Assembly: GCA_040544425.1 (NCBI GenBank) | Contig: JBEONO010000012.1 | Span: forward strand, 67,808 to 131,807 | Reading direction: 5' to 3' | DNA from: Solimicrobium sp040544425 | GTDB lineage: Bacteria > Pseudomonadota > Gammaproteobacteria > Burkholderiales > Burkholderiaceae_D | DNA: 64,000 nt | Shown: one piece after another, positions 47,258 to 56,814 of the stretch | How positions within the stretch are numbered: position 1 is the first letter of the stretch | How the letters are laid out: the number at the start of each line of letters is the position of its first letter | The notes under the pieces: model-generated | What the model was told of the DNA's origin: nothing | What the model saw: the letters and a program-made list of their open reading frames with translations, nothing else | The model's database searches: none | Made by a program: the position numbers and the translations under genes

Positions 47258-47806
47258 ATGAAAAAGCCTAATGAAAAACAAATTGCTGAAGGTCATCAAC
47301 ATCAGGTGGCAGCGTTGCGAACACCGACTGATTTGAAAGCTGCTGCAACCAAAGACATCGCTGCAGTAATGAACGGCATTCTGGCCGATATCTTTGCGCT
47401 GTATCTCAAAACCAAAAACTTTCACTGGCACATGTCAGGTCCGCACTTTCGCGACTACCACGTCATGCTCGATGAACAAGCTACGCAAATCTATGAAATG
47501 ACCGATCCGATCGCCGAACGCATTCGCAAGGTTGGCGGTAACACTCTGCGCTCCATTGGACACATTGCAAGAACCCAACGAATTTTGGACAATGATGCAG
47601 AGTACGTTGAACCATCTGACATGTTGGGCGAACTGTGTGATGACAATAAAACACTGGTCTCACGGTTCCGGGAAGCGCATGGCGTATGCGAGGAGCACGA
47701 TGACATTGCCACCACAAGCCTGATAGAGGTGTACATGGACGAGACAGAACGCCGTACTTGGTTTCTGTTTGAGGCCAGTCGTCCGCAAGACACGTCTGGG
47801 CATTAA
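47258..47806 (+). CDS. dps: Dps family ferritin-like protein
   Basis: A 182-aa Dps protein that forms dodecamers, oxidises iron with peroxide and protects DNA. The ferroxidase ligands at the subunit interface are visible: KNFHWHMSGPHF with His, and DYHVMLDEQATQI with Asp and Glu. The N-terminal Lys-rich tail KKPNEKQIAEGHQHQV could bind DNA. The ATG at 47258 follows GAAGAAAGAG; the longer frame reads through the tandem repeat. Intact and likely expressed. Confidence 0.92.
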   Translation: MKKPNEKQIAEGHQHQVAALRTPTDLKAAATKDIAAVMNGILADIFALYLKTKNFHWHMSGPHFRDYHVMLDEQATQIYEMTDPIAERIRKVGGNTLRSIGHIARTQRILDNDAEYVEPSDMLGELCDDNKTLVSRFREAHGVCEEHDDIATTSLIEVYMDETERRTWFLFEASRPQDTSGH

Positions 47807-47838
47807 ATTTTCATGAATCTGCAAGTGGGAGAAATTTG

Positions 47839-48348
47839 ATGTCCCTGCAAGTCGATGAGTGCTGGATGCGGGAAGCGCTCAAAGTTGCCACATCGCGTGG
47901 CAGTGATCCTGCCTCGACACCCATCGGCTGCGTGATCGTATACGATGGCCGGATCATTGGCACTGCGCACAACGAATGCCAGACCCTGCATGATGCGACC
48001 GCTCACGCAGAGATGGTGGCCTTTCGGCGAGCTGGACTGGAACTGGCCGCTGCCGACAATCTGGGAGGTCAATTGCATGGCGCAACGCTTTATTCGACCC
48101 TTCAGCCATGCGGCATGTGCACGATGGCATCAATCTGGTCAAAGGTCAACCGCATCGTTTTTGGGGCCGGTCGCGATGACGTCCACGAAAGCTATTTTGA
48201 GGTGCGCCATGTCAATACCCTCGACTTCATTGCCAAAGCCTACCGCAATGACTTGACGTTCACTGGCGGGGTACTTCGCGACGAATGCGCTCGGCTTTAC
48301 TATCCTGCAGATACAGATCCACCCTCAGATGACCGGGGAAATTTGTAA
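47839..48348 (+). CDS. Cytidine/deoxycytidylate deaminase family protein
   Basis: A 169-aa zinc-dependent deaminase with HAEMVAFRRAG and the cysteine motif QPCGMCTMAS; PIGCVIVYDGRIIG is the usual N-terminal strand. It resembles guanine deaminase/nucleoside deaminases (GuaD-like, with GAGRDDVHESYFE) more than TadA. GGGAG lies seven bases before the ATG at 47839. Its C-terminal residues (DPPSDDRGNL) may partly come from the adjacent IS91 relic. Substrate uncertain. Confidence 0.82.
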   Translation: MSLQVDECWMREALKVATSRGSDPASTPIGCVIVYDGRIIGTAHNECQTLHDATAHAEMVAFRRAGLELAAADNLGGQLHGATLYSTLQPCGMCTMASIWSKVNRIVFGAGRDDVHESYFEVRHVNTLDFIAKAYRNDLTFTGGVLRDECARLYYPADTDPPSDDRGNL

Positions 48349-48352
48349 ACAA

Positions 48353-49633
48353 AAAAACCGGAAAAGCCACACCCCCAAGCCTTATGTCCGTCAAGCCTTT
48401 CGCAAATATCCGGAATGCGGCGTGTTTGCGCACTTCTTTTCCCTGGCGTGGTGTAACGACTGCGGGTGCGACTACTTCGTGGCCTATTCCTGCAAAGGCC
48501 GGGGTGTCTACCTCTCATGCAATATCCGGCGCATGGTGGAGACGGCCGCGCACCTGAAGGATCATGTTTCCCCTCGGCTTCCTGTGCGTCAGTGGGTGCT
48601 CTCGGTCTCGAAGCGGCTGCGCGACTTCATGCAGCGCGACGGGGCGGTGCCCAATATGGTGCTGCGCATCTTCCTAAGGATGATTGCGCAAGCACTGCAA
48701 AGCCATAGCCAAGGTGCGGCCTAGGTGGACAAAGCGGCGCTGCACATTGGCGCAGTCGCTTTCATCCACCGCTTTGGCTCCAGCCTGAACGGGCATGTAC
48801 ACTTCTATGTATACGCGGTCGATGGGGTGTTTGAGGAAGTGCCGGTGGAGGTGGCAGTGGAGGGTGAGTCCGATGCCCAATCCTCACACCGGGCATCGTT
48901 TTTCACCTGGCCAGTGCTATCGATGAGACCGCAGTGTCCCAGGTTCAGGCCGATTTGCGCCGACGCATGCGGCGTGCCTTCGCCGGCCGAGGCCTGCTGG
49001 AGAGTTGTGATGCAAAAGACATGCTGGCCTACCCGCACAGTGGCTTCTCGGTGGACATCGGTGTGTGCATCGAAGCACACGACCGGGCAGCGCTGGAGCG
49101 GCTGCTGCGCTACTGCGCCTGCCCACCCTTTGCTTGTGAACGCCTGCGCAAAGCAGGTGTCGCCTTGGTGTACCGCTGTGCCAAGTAGCGCAGCGAGCCT
49201 GGCTCGGACAAACGTGGCGCCAAGGTCGACGAGATCACGCTCACGTCAATGGAGCTGATAGCCCGTATTGCCGCCCTAGCGCCCCTGCCGCGCACGCCCG
49301 AACCTGCGCCACCCAAGCGCACACCGGCGCACTACCTGTGGGCGGTGTTGGTAGCCCGCATCTACGAAGTGCTCCCGCTGCTGTGCCTGATGTGCGGTGG
49401 GCAGGTGCGCCTGATCGCATTCATTACCGAGGGCACGCAGATCAAGAAGATCCTTGATCACATCGGGGGTGGACCCAGAACTTCCACATATATCCCTGGC
49501 GCGCGGGCCACCGTTGTGGGATGACTGTGGTGATGCGCAGATGGATGACGGGGCGCAACTCGAGCCAGCAGATTGGGATCTGGCGGCACACCTCGCTCCC
49601 GACTTTGAGATAGATCAGCGGATCAACTGGTGA
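48353..49633 (+). pseudogene. IS91-family transposase, 5'-truncated and broken
   Basis: Readable pieces in order: a zinc-finger-like part (FRKYPECGVFAHFF, CNDCGCDYFVAYSCKGRG), RRMVETAAHLKDH and LPVRQWVLS; an in-frame TAG at 48722; FIHRFGSSLNGHVHFYVYAVDGV; a frameshift near 48890; the segment QADLRRRMRRAFAGRG and LERLLRYCACPPFACERL; an in-frame TAG at 49186; YLWAVLVARIYEVLPLLC; a last frame shift and the end QRINW. This is the order of Y2-type IS91 transposases. The N-terminus is missing. Confidence 0.88.
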
Positions 49634-49786
49634 CCGGGCAAAACGGTGACTCAGACGCGCTGGCGGGTAGCGTTGCGTCCGCCATACCCGACGCAACGCT
49701 AATCTCTCTTGTGAAAAACGCATTTTGGCGGTGGATCGGCCAGGCACGGCCTCGCTGAGGGCGCGACGCGGATTTCTACCTGGGTT

Positions 49787-49841
49787 GAGGGCTCTTCCAA
49801 GGGGTAATACCTGGCCTCACGTGGTTGAAATGCCTATCCGT
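49787..49841. mobile_element. IS91-family element terminus next to the transposase relic
   Basis: About 55 bp shared with the solo end at 47120-47174. It joins directly onto a truncated MFS gene at 49842, so it marks the outer border of the element. Confidence 0.65.
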
Positions 49842-50142
49842 TGGGCATCAGCATCGCCGCGCCCACGCCTTGCAGCACGCGCGCGGCAATCAACCATGGG
49901 AGCCCGGGCTCCGCGGCGCATAAGCCCACGCCCATCAGCAACAAGTGCCGATGGCCGAAACGATCGCCGGCCTCACCGCCGAGCAACAGCAGCGCGCTCA
50001 AAGGCAGCAAATTGCCGCTGATCATCCACGATAGGCTGGCGCCGTCGGCCGCCAAAGACTGCGCAATCGCCGGCAATCCGACGATGACGATCGAGCCGTC
50101 GACGAAAGCGAGGCTGGACGCGAGCATGGTGGTGGCCAGCAC
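49842..50142 (-). pseudogene. N-terminal fragment of a DHA2-type MFS exporter
   Basis: About 100 residues from a GTG at 50142: LATTMLASSLAFVDGSIVIV, SWMISGNLLPLSALLLLGGE, AGDRFGHRHLLLMG and ARVLQGVGAAMLMPN, the first three membrane segments and motif A of a 14-segment drug exporter. The frame is cut by the IS91 end after MPN. It may begin further upstream, but no start is clear. The 172 bp to the CBS gene hold nothing visible. Confidence 0.75.
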
Positions 50143-50314
50143 GCCGCGCGGGTGCGACGCTGGAGCCGCAGGGGCTGTGATCGTGGCAGCGGCGAGCGCC
50201 TACCCACGGTTGCATGAAGCGAGCGCGGCTTCGCTCATCTATAGGCCTAGGTTTCCGGCAGCGCTCAGAATCAGGACGACCGGGCGGGCATCCGAGCCGG
50301 TCATCGCAGCGACT

Positions 50315-50569
50315 TCATTGGTAGCCGAGCTCCATCACATAGTTGCGCAGCAGCGCCTCTTCGTGGTTGCCGGCCGCCAGCATCGCCCGCAGCCCGTTGT
50401 GGGCGTTGAGGACACCCAGCGGGTGCCTGTCAGCGTCGAGAAGCAGCACATGGATGAGGCCGCGCGCGTGCATCATGGCCAGCACGTCGGAGAGCAGATC
50501 TTCATTCGTGCAGGCGGTGAAATTGGTCGTCATCACGGTAGCGGGCTTAATCGGGGGTTGTACATTCAT
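50315..50569 (-). CDS. Single CBS-domain protein
   Basis: An 84-aa protein that is one CBS module: TTNFTACTNEDLLSDVLAMM, GLIHVLLLDADRHPLGVLN and the ending LLRNYVMELGYQ, common to CBS-pair proteins of proteobacteria. Usual relatives have two CBS repeats, so this may be a shortened gene. It starts with an ATGA overlap with the stop of the next upstream gene (50566-50850), so translation is coupled. Confidence 0.65.
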   Translation of the reverse strand: MNVQPPIKPATVMTTNFTACTNEDLLSDVLAMMHARGLIHVLLLDADRHPLGVLNAHNGLRAMLAAGNHEEALLRNYVMELGYQ

Positions 50570-50850
50570 GGCGACAGGGTCGCTTCGAGCTGCGCCTTGT
50601 TCATCGTGGAGCGCCCGTTCAGCCCGCGCTGGCGGGCCTCGTTGCGAAGTTGCAGCAAGGTTCGGCCGCCTGGCCCCTTGTGCGAGCGCAGCCCCCCACG
50701 TCGGCTGGACGACATGTCGTTGATCGATGAGGTATTGGCCTCCACGGACTCGCCGCCTTGTGCCTGCTCCTTGTTGACGACGCGCGCGGCAATCTCCTCG
50801 GCCAGTGGCTGAGGCTTGCTCTGGCCGAGCAGGCTCTCTTTGATGTGCAC
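50566..50850 (-). CDS. Small DNA/RNA-binding-like protein often named plasmid stabilization protein
   Basis: 94 or more residues: HIKESLLGQSKPQPLAEEIA, ARVVNKEQAQ, then SSSRRGGLRSHKGPGGRT and a SAP/Rho-N-like helical end LRNEARQRGLNGRSTMNKA. The frame is open further to codons PQKVWSAKRERLY (to about 50895), which belong to the family N-terminus, but there the expected ATG is GTT, eight bases after AAGGAT. So the true start was probably lost or is the GTG at 50850. The function is unknown despite the common name. Confidence 0.65.
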   Translation of the reverse strand: MHIKESLLGQSKPQPLAEEIAARVVNKEQAQGGESVEANTSSINDMSSSRRGGLRSHKGPGGRTLLQLRNEARQRGLNGRSTMNKAQLEATLSP

Positions 50851-51018
50851 GTATAGCCGTTCGCGCTTGGCGCTCCAGACTTTCTGCGGCGTAACGGATC
50901 CTTCGCGGCCACAGGTGGATGCAGTGAAACGCAGTGCGCTGTGAGCGGTGTGCCGTGCTGCAAGGCGCTTGGACTTCAGTTTATCTTCAGCGCCGCGATG
51001 TTCCTGAATCCGTTGCGT

Positions 51019-51399
51019 TTACATGTGGTCAATCATCTCGGCGTTGAAGCGGTTCATATCTAGTCCGAGGAACCGCGCATAACCCACCAGTGCCGCTGGC
51101 GTGAGGTGATGGGTTTGCGCAAAAAGCAGGTGGTGCATGGGCCAGAACTGGCCCTGTGCCGCCGCCAGCTCTACGTTCGGATGGATCATCTCCACCAACG
51201 GTAAGTGCCGGAATATGAAACGTAGCCGATCGCGGTGGGTGTCGACAAGGTGCTGCATCAGCGGCTCGGCCTGGATGCAGGCAGAGCACTCGTAGTCGCC
51301 CTACTCCAGCAGTGTGAGCTTTGCATGCGCTTCGCCCAGCACATGGTCGGCCGCCGCCAGCGCGGCCTCGGGCATCTTGACGCTCGCGGCGCCGCTCAT
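51019..51399 (-). pseudogene. DsbA/DSBA-like thioredoxin oxidoreductase, broken
   Basis: From the ATG at 51399 (overlapping the osmC stop) the frame reads MSGAASVKMPEAALAAADHV, HAKLTLLE, then an in-frame TAG at about 51302, then GDYECSACIQAEPLMQHL with the CxxC active site, FIFRHLPLVEM, QGQFWPMHHLLFAQ and IDHM, then TAA at 51019 with IQEH-like residues after it. The cis-Pro segment of the fold is absent. Two stops and a missing end make it a relic. Confidence 0.8.
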
Positions 51400-51842
51400 G
51401 CAGCCACCTCTTCAAGCGTTGCCTGCAAGCTGACCTCAGTCACGGACGCCAGGGCCTTGGACAGCGGACATTCGCGCTTGGCGGCCAGGGCGATCTCCTG
51501 GAACCTGGCTTCTTCAATCCCTGGCACGGCGGCCTTCAGCGTGAGTGCGATCCGGTCGATCACGAAGCCCTCACCCTCCTTTTTCAGGCGCACGCGAGCC
51601 TGCGTGTCGACCTTTTCGGTGGCAAAACCGGCCTTGTCACAGGCGAATGAAAATGCCATAGTGAAGCACGCTGCATGGGCGGCAGCCAATATTTCCTCCG
51701 GGTTCGTGCCCCGGCGGTCGTCCTCGAAACGGCTGGCAAAGCCATACGGGTAGCGTTCGAGGGCGCCGCTCTCGGTGCTGATCTGACCTTTGCCCTCTTT
51801 TCCCTGGCCTTCCCAATGAACGCTGGCGGTCTTCTCGGTCAT
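51396..51842 (-). CDS. osmC: OsmC-family peroxiredoxin-like protein
   Basis: A 148-aa OsmC protein that reduces organic hydroperoxides using two cysteines: Cys in AAHAACFTMAFSFA (about residue 61) and Cys in KRECPLSKALASV (about 126). Starts at 51842 behind AAAGGT; the frame opens much further upstream without support. It is followed with ATGA overlap by the DsbA-like relic. OsmC fits the stress theme of this cluster and appears intact. Confidence 0.9.
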   Translation of the reverse strand: MTEKTASVHWEGQGKEGKGQISTESGALERYPYGFASRFEDDRRGTNPEEILAAAHAACFTMAFSFACDKAGFATEKVDTQARVRLKKEGEGFVIDRIALTLKAAVPGIEEARFQEIALAAKRECPLSKALASVTEVSLQATLEEVAA

Positions 51843-52041
51843 GGTGGTACCTTTCAAAAAATTGCAGTGAGCTGAAGCGGACCTGTTGAATAGTTGCAGC
51901 GGCCCGGCCCGTATGTGGCTGCGTGCAAGACGAGTGTTCAGAGCTGATTGCATGATGGCTGTCCATGAAGACGGTGTCTGTTCGTCAACGCACAGAGCCG
52001 GTGGAATGACTGGAGTTCTTCGGCCGCAGGTGACGGGGCTT

Positions 52042-52492
52042 TCAGGCGGAGCCCTTTGGCTTGCCATCATCGCCTGGCCGCGTTGCTAAGATGGCCTTGT
52101 CGTTCTGCACATGCCCATCCACCAGTTTTATCACCCGGTCGCAACGGGCGGATAACCGTGGGTCGTGGGTGACGATCAAGAACGGAGGTGTCACTGCGGC
52201 TGATGTCGCGCATCAGCGTGAACACTTTGTTGGCGGACACGGTGTCCACGTTGCCCGTGGGTTCGTCCGTCAATAGCAGCGCGGGACGCATGAGCAGCGC
52301 ACGGGTAAGCGCCAGGCGCTGCTGCTGACCGCCGGACAAATCATTGACCAAGTGATTGCGCCATTCTTTCGGGCTCACTTGGTCAATCAATCCTTCAGCC
52401 TGCACGCGCATTGCCGCATTGGGTCTGCCTTGCGCGGCCAGGAACGGCATTGCAATCAACCAGGTCAGCAGTGCCTGCAAACCGAACACCAA
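52042..52492 (-). pseudogene. LolD/MacB-type ABC ATPase fragment with frameshift
   Basis: Walker A is missing. Readable are VNDLSGGQQQRLALTRALL (signature), ALLLTDEPTGNVD (Walker B) and KVFTLMRDIS, then a frameshift near 52185 and, in the next frame, FLIVTHDPRLSARCDRVIKL and VDGHVQND to a TGA at 52044. A remnant of an export ATPase of the LolD/MacB class. Confidence 0.85.
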
Positions 52493-52610
52493 CTACACGC
52501 TCTTCCATTTAAAGTTCGGCTCGTTGCGCTGGCGCATTTGTGCGTAGTGCTGCTCTTCGGGCTGCCCTCAACTGCGCCAGATAGTGGGCCTAAGGACTCG
52601 CTCTGTGGGC

Positions 52611-52739
52611 AAACGCACAGACCGGCCGTATTGGCAGCAGTAAATTTGTGCTTGCCGCAAATCCTGCAGACATCCCGTCGTGCAGGACGCCTCCAATCGA
52701 GGTGTGGCATCAAATCAACTTAACTGAAGGAAAAATCTT
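52611..52739 (+). repeat. Duplicated fasciclin leader, copy 2
   Basis: Counterpart of 46514-46637, directly in front of the intact fasciclin gene. Shared GCAGCAGTAAATTTG, a CATCCCGTCGTGCAGG segment and TAACTGAAGGA. Conservation between the copies suggests a functional promoter or leader. Confidence 0.7.
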
Positions 52740-53153
52740 ATGAATACCCTGATCGATGTTGCCATTGCCGACGGTCATTTCAAAACACTGGCCAAAGCCC
52801 TCACAGCAGCAGGACTCGTTGACACCCTCAAAGGTGATGGTCCTTTCACCGTTTTTGCGCCAACTGACGATGCATTCGCCAAGCTGCCTGCGGGCACCCT
52901 TGACGGCCTACTCAAGGACATCCCGAAATTGACCGCGATCCTCAAGTATCACGTAGTGGCCGGCAAGGTTGCTGCAGCCGACGTCGTCAAGCTCGACGGA
53001 AAGACGGCCAAGACCCTCAACGGCGGCGACCTCAAGGTCAGCACAACGGGCGGTGTCAAGTTGAATGGCGAGGTCAATGTGACAAAGACCGACGTCGCGG
53101 CCTCCAACGGGCTGATCCACGTCATCGACGCGGTGCTGCTGCCGTCGGCTTGA
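52740..53153 (+). CDS. Fasciclin (FAS1) domain protein, no signal peptide
   Basis: A 137-aa single FAS1 domain: MNTLIDVAIADGHFKTLAKA, FTVFAPTDDAFAKLPAGT (H1 box), LKYHVVAGKVAAADVV and ASNGLIHVIDAVLLP (H2 box). FAS1 proteins act in adhesion or matrix interaction. No signal peptide is visible, so it may be cytoplasmic or the start lies elsewhere. It overlaps the following frame only before the true start of the second gene, 50 bp on. Confidence 0.9.
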   Translation: MNTLIDVAIADGHFKTLAKALTAAGLVDTLKGDGPFTVFAPTDDAFAKLPAGTLDGLLKDIPKLTAILKYHVVAGKVAAADVVKLDGKTAKTLNGGDLKVSTTGGVKLNGEVNVTKTDVAASNGLIHVIDAVLLPSA

Positions 53154-53203
53154 TGCTCGCTCACCCAGTAATCCAACCCCTTAAAAGAAAGTCAGGATCA
53201 AAA

Positions 53204-53662
53204 ATGAATGCGAAAAAATTGCTCATAGCTGCGGCCTTCACCGGCGCAGCCTTTGCCGCACAGGCCAAGGACATCGTGGACACCGCCGTGGATGCCGGCA
53301 ACTTCAAGACGCTGGTCGTGGCGCTCAAGGCAGCCGATCTGGTGTCCACGCTCAAGGGCAAGGGACCCTTCACGGTCTTTGCACCCACCGACGAGGCCTT
53401 TGCCAAGATCCCGAAAGCCGACCTCGATGCGCTGCTCAAAGACAAGACCAAGTTGAAGGCCGTGCTCACCTACCACGTGGTTCTGGGTAAGGTCATGTCC
53501 ACGGATCTGAAGGCCGGCAACGTGAAAACCATGCAAGGCAGCAACGTGAAGGTCAGCACCAAGGGCGGCGCGATGGTGGATAACGCCAAAGTGGTGGCAG
53601 CCGATGTCGCCGCCGACAATGGGGTGATCCACGCCATCGACACGGTGTTGATGCCCAAGTAA
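53204..53662 (+). CDS. Secreted fasciclin (FAS1) domain protein
   Basis: A 152-aa FAS1 protein with a clear signal peptide (NAKKLLIAAAFTGAAFAAQA, cleavage before KDIVD), so it is exported. The FAS1 boxes FTVFAPTDEAFAKIP and ADNGVIHAIDTVLMP are intact. The longer frame from 53150 has no support. It lies between the cytoplasmic-type paralogue and the PPOX gene. The central part is the donor-like half of the hybrid gene at 46638. Confidence 0.92.
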   Translation: MNAKKLLIAAAFTGAAFAAQAKDIVDTAVDAGNFKTLVVALKAADLVSTLKGKGPFTVFAPTDEAFAKIPKADLDALLKDKTKLKAVLTYHVVLGKVMSTDLKAGNVKTMQGSNVKVSTKGGAMVDNAKVVAADVAADNGVIHAIDTVLMPK

Positions 53663-53735
53663 GCGCAGTGCGATGGGCAGCCTGCAACGCGCGCCCCATC
53701 GCGCCTTCACAAGCACACTACAATGAGGTTCACCC

Positions 53736-54269
53736 ATGAAAATTGCAACCCAGAGCAATGCCGAACTCACTCACGTCGCGAAGCTGATCGAAAACATCCC
53801 GATCGCCATGCTGGCCACCTTGGACGACAACGGCGCCTTGGCCAGCCGCCCGATGACCGCGCTGGAAATGGATGCCCAAGGCGCGCTGTGGTTCTTCACC
53901 GATGTGCAATCCTCGAAAGTCGATCATCTGCGCGCTGTCAATCTCAGTTTCACGGACAGGGATGAAGGTGCCTATGTTTCGCTATCGGGCCACGGCGTAA
54001 TCGATACCGACCGTGCGCGCATCCAGAGCTTGTGGACCTTGTTGGCCAAGCCGTGGTTTCCCGACGGCCCGGACTCAAGCAACCTAGCGCTGCTGAAGTT
54101 CATTCCCGATAGGGCTGAATACTGGGATGGGTCCAGCAGCAAGATGGTGCGCGCGTTCGGGATGATCGCCTCCGTCATTGCGGGCAAGCCCGTGGCGCTG
54201 GGCGAGCATGGATCGCTTACCGCCTTGTCGGCCTCCACACGGGCAGCAGCGCCACCGCCGCAATCATGA
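53736..54269 (+). CDS. Pyridoxamine-5'-phosphate-oxidase-like general stress protein
   Basis: A 177-aa FMN-binding split-barrel protein of the general stress protein 26 type: NIPIAMLATLDDNGALASRP, EMDAQGALWFFTD and FPDGPDSSNLALLKFIPD. These proteins bind flavin and are induced by stress; the substrate is unknown. It overlaps the DUF2177 gene by ATGA. A truncated copy is at 47016. Confidence 0.88.
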   Translation: MKIATQSNAELTHVAKLIENIPIAMLATLDDNGALASRPMTALEMDAQGALWFFTDVQSSKVDHLRAVNLSFTDRDEGAYVSLSGHGVIDTDRARIQSLWTLLAKPWFPDGPDSSNLALLKFIPDRAEYWDGSSSKMVRAFGMIASVIAGKPVALGEHGSLTALSASTRAAAPPPQS

Positions 54270-54673
54270 AAAGACAGCTTGCTGCTTACGCCGGCACCAT
54301 GGTCGTGATGGTGGGGCTGGATTTGCTGTGGCTGGGCGTCGTCGCCAAGCCGATGTACCAGCAAGGTATCGGTCACTTAATGGCCGTCAAGCCCAACGTG
54401 CCGGTGGCCGTGCTGTTCTACGTATTGTTCGGGCTCGGGCTGGTGGTGTTTGCGGTGTTGCCCGCCGGCCCCGCCCCCGGTTGGGGCAAGACCGTGAGCA
54501 TGGCGGCGTTGTTCGGCTTCTTTGCCTACGCCACCTATGACCTCACGAACCTGTCCACGCTCAAACAATGGCCCATTGGCTTGTCGCTGATAGACATGGC
54601 TTGGGGGGCGTGCGTTAGTGCGGCCGCAGCCGCCGGCGGCAAGGCGCTGATGGATTGGGCGGCGCCATTGTAA
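54266..54673 (+). CDS. DUF2177 family membrane protein
   Basis: A 135-aa inner-membrane protein with four hydrophobic segments (about residues 5-25, 47-67, 74-95, 110-130). The signatures DLLWLGVVAKPMYQQGIG and ATYDLTNLSTLKQWP are typical of DUF2177. It is translationally coupled to the PPOX gene (4-bp overlap). Function unknown. A family member is commonly seen in stress-related and fatty-acid gene clusters. Confidence 0.87.
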   Translation: MKRQLAAYAGTMVVMVGLDLLWLGVVAKPMYQQGIGHLMAVKPNVPVAVLFYVLFGLGLVVFAVLPAGPAPGWGKTVSMAALFGFFAYATYDLTNLSTLKQWPIGLSLIDMAWGACVSAAAAAGGKALMDWAAPL

Positions 54674-54773
54674 TCGCCCATTAACGATCAAATGCGGTGC
54701 GTTTGGCAGCGTACAGGCGCTTCATCGCCTTGCTCGTATGGCCAATTTCTCAGCCATAACAAAAGGAATCGAC

Positions 54774-56156
54774 ATGCCCTATCAAAGCATCAACCCCAAC
54801 GACGACAAGTTGCTCAAGATCTTTGAGCGCCTAACCCCAGCGCAGTTGGAGAATTCTCTTGCAGGCGCTCAGCACTGCTACTAGACCTAGAAGCACAGGA
54901 GTTACGCGGAACGCGCCGTTATTCTGAATAAAGCCGCTGCGCTGCTGCACGCGCATGTAGATGATTTCGCAAAACTCGAAACGCTGGAAATGGGCAAACG
55001 AATCAACGAGGCACGCGGTGAAGTTAAATTCAGCGGCGACATCTTGGCTTACTGCGCCCAGCACGCCGAGAGCTTTCTGGCGCCCCTCAAGTTGCACCCC
55101 AAACTGGGTGAAGCACACATGGAAAGCTCACCCTTGGGCGTGCTGTTCTGCGTCGAGCCGTGGAACTTCCCGTACAACCAACTGGCCCGCGTGGCTGGCG
55201 CGCAGTTGATGGCGGGCAACGTGCTTGTGGTCAAACATGCGGGTTGTGTGCCGCGATGTGCCATTGCGTTCGAAAAGTTGCTGCTAGACGCAGGCGCACC
55301 AATCGGCGCATACACCAATCTGCTGATCTCGCATGAGCAGTCCGAGCGTGTCATTGACGACCCGCGCATCAAGGGCGTGGCGTTGACCGGCGGTGTGGCT
55401 GCGGGGCGTTTGGTGGCAGCCCGCGCCGGACAGAACATGAAGAAGTCGGTCATGGAGCTCGGTGGCAGCGACGCTTTCATCGTGCTTGACGACGCTGACC
55501 TCGACAAGACGTTGCCCTGGGCCGTGTGGGGCCGCATGTACAACGCCGGCCAGACCTGCTGCGCGGCCAAACGCTTCATCGTCATGGAGTCAGTTGCCGA
55601 CCGGTTTCTGGCGAAATTCAAGATCGCGATCGAGGCCTTGGAGCCAGGCGACCCGATGCTGGAGGCGACCACACTCGAACCCTTATCCACCGAGGCCGCG
55701 CTGGTGCAGTTGCTGACGCAGATGGATGCCGCCGTGAAAGGCGGCGCCAAGCTGTTGACGGGCGGCAAGCGCATAGATCGGCCTGGCTGGTTCATGCAGG
55801 CCACCATCCTCACCGACATCGCCCCAGGCAACCCCGCGTTCCGTGACGAGTTCTTCGGCCCGGTGGTGTCGTTCTTCCGCGTGAAGACCGAAGAAGAAGC
55901 GATAGCACTGGCCAACGATTCCGACTTCGGCCTGGCCGGATCGGTGTGGACGAAGGACGAAGCGCGCGGCCAGCGCGTGGCGAGCCAGATCGACACCGGA
56001 ATGATGTTCGTCAACAACATCGACTGGGCCCATGCCGACCTGCCGTTTGGCGGCATCAAGAATTCGGGCTACGGGCGTGAACTGGGCAGCATGGGCATCC
56101 AGGAATTTGTTAACAAGAAGCTCGTTCGCAGCGGCGCCATCGCTGCGCCGGTCTGA
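54774..56156 (+). pseudogene. Succinate-semialdehyde-type dehydrogenase with two in-frame TAG codons
   Basis: Reads in one frame from the ATG at 54774 (AAAAGGAA upstream) to 56156, but TAG codons stand at 54882-54884 and 54888-54890 (reading AQHCY-stop-T-stop-KHRSYAERA, where relatives have residues such as R and W). All other motifs are intact: VEPWNFPYNQLARV, VMELGGSDAFIVL, NAGQTCCAAKRFIV (catalytic Cys) and GGIKNSGYGREL. A start at 54990 would make an N-terminally shortened protein. If translated, 460 residues. Confidence 0.85.
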
Positions 56157-56177
56157 GCGCGCTAACCAAGGAATTCT

Positions 56178-56812
56178 ATGAATAAGCAAGCTACCCCATC
56201 TCAAACCAGTGAAGCGCCTGTCTGGTTCATCACCGGCTGGTCCACGAGCTTCGGCCTGGAACTCGCCAGGCAGGCCATCGAACGCGACTACCGCACGGTC
56301 GTGACTGCCCGCGACCTCGCCAAGCTGTAAGCGACCGGATCCTCGTGCTGAAGCGCGACGTGACGCAAGCGGATCAGATCGCCGCAGCCGTCAAAACGGC
56401 TGAAGCGCGCAGCATGTCGGCGCTGGGGCAGTACAACGCCACCAAGTTCGCGGTCTAGGGCCTGTCCGAGGCCTTGCGGCGCGAAGTGAAGTCGCTGGGC
56501 ATTCAGGTGATGGTGGTCAACCCGAGCGGGTTCCGCACCGACTGGGTCGGGCGTTCGACCAACGAAATCAAGCACCCGATCGAGGACTAGCTGGCCACCG
56601 CCGGCAAGGTGCGGCTGGCAGTGCGGGCATCCTCGGGCAAACAGCCGGGCGACCCGGTGCGTGCCGTCAAGGCCATCGTCGAGGCCGTGGCTTCGGGCAA
56701 GCTGCCGCACCACCTGCTGCTGGGCAACGACGCCTTCGAGGGCGCGATGGCCAAAGTCGACGAACTGCGCCGGGACTTCATGGCGGGCGAGGGCGTCGAC
56801 ATGACGCGCAAG
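56178..56812 (+). pseudogene. Short-chain dehydrogenase relic
   Basis: Begins WFITGWSTSFGLELARQAIE, DYRTVVTARDLAKL, then a TAA at 56328; a deletion and frame change follow (ILVLKRDVTQADQIAAAV, QYNATKFAV with the catalytic YxxxK). In-frame TAG codons at about 56456 and 56588 interrupt it, with GLSEALRREVKSLGIQV and LATAGKVRLAV between and after. Several lesions, so non-functional. Confidence 0.85.
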
Positions 56813-56814
56813 AT

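Noticed and set aside
47120..47261. Continuation of the PPOX-like frame to 47261 as a distinct 81-aa protein
   Set aside because: After about codon 36 the residues come from the IS91 terminus and the CCAATCAC repeat; no protein family fits.
54990..56156. Functional aldehyde dehydrogenase from the internal ATG at 54990
   Set aside because: It would lack about 70 N-terminal residues that the fold needs, and the upstream in-frame part with its own ribosome binding site shows that the gene once began at 54774.
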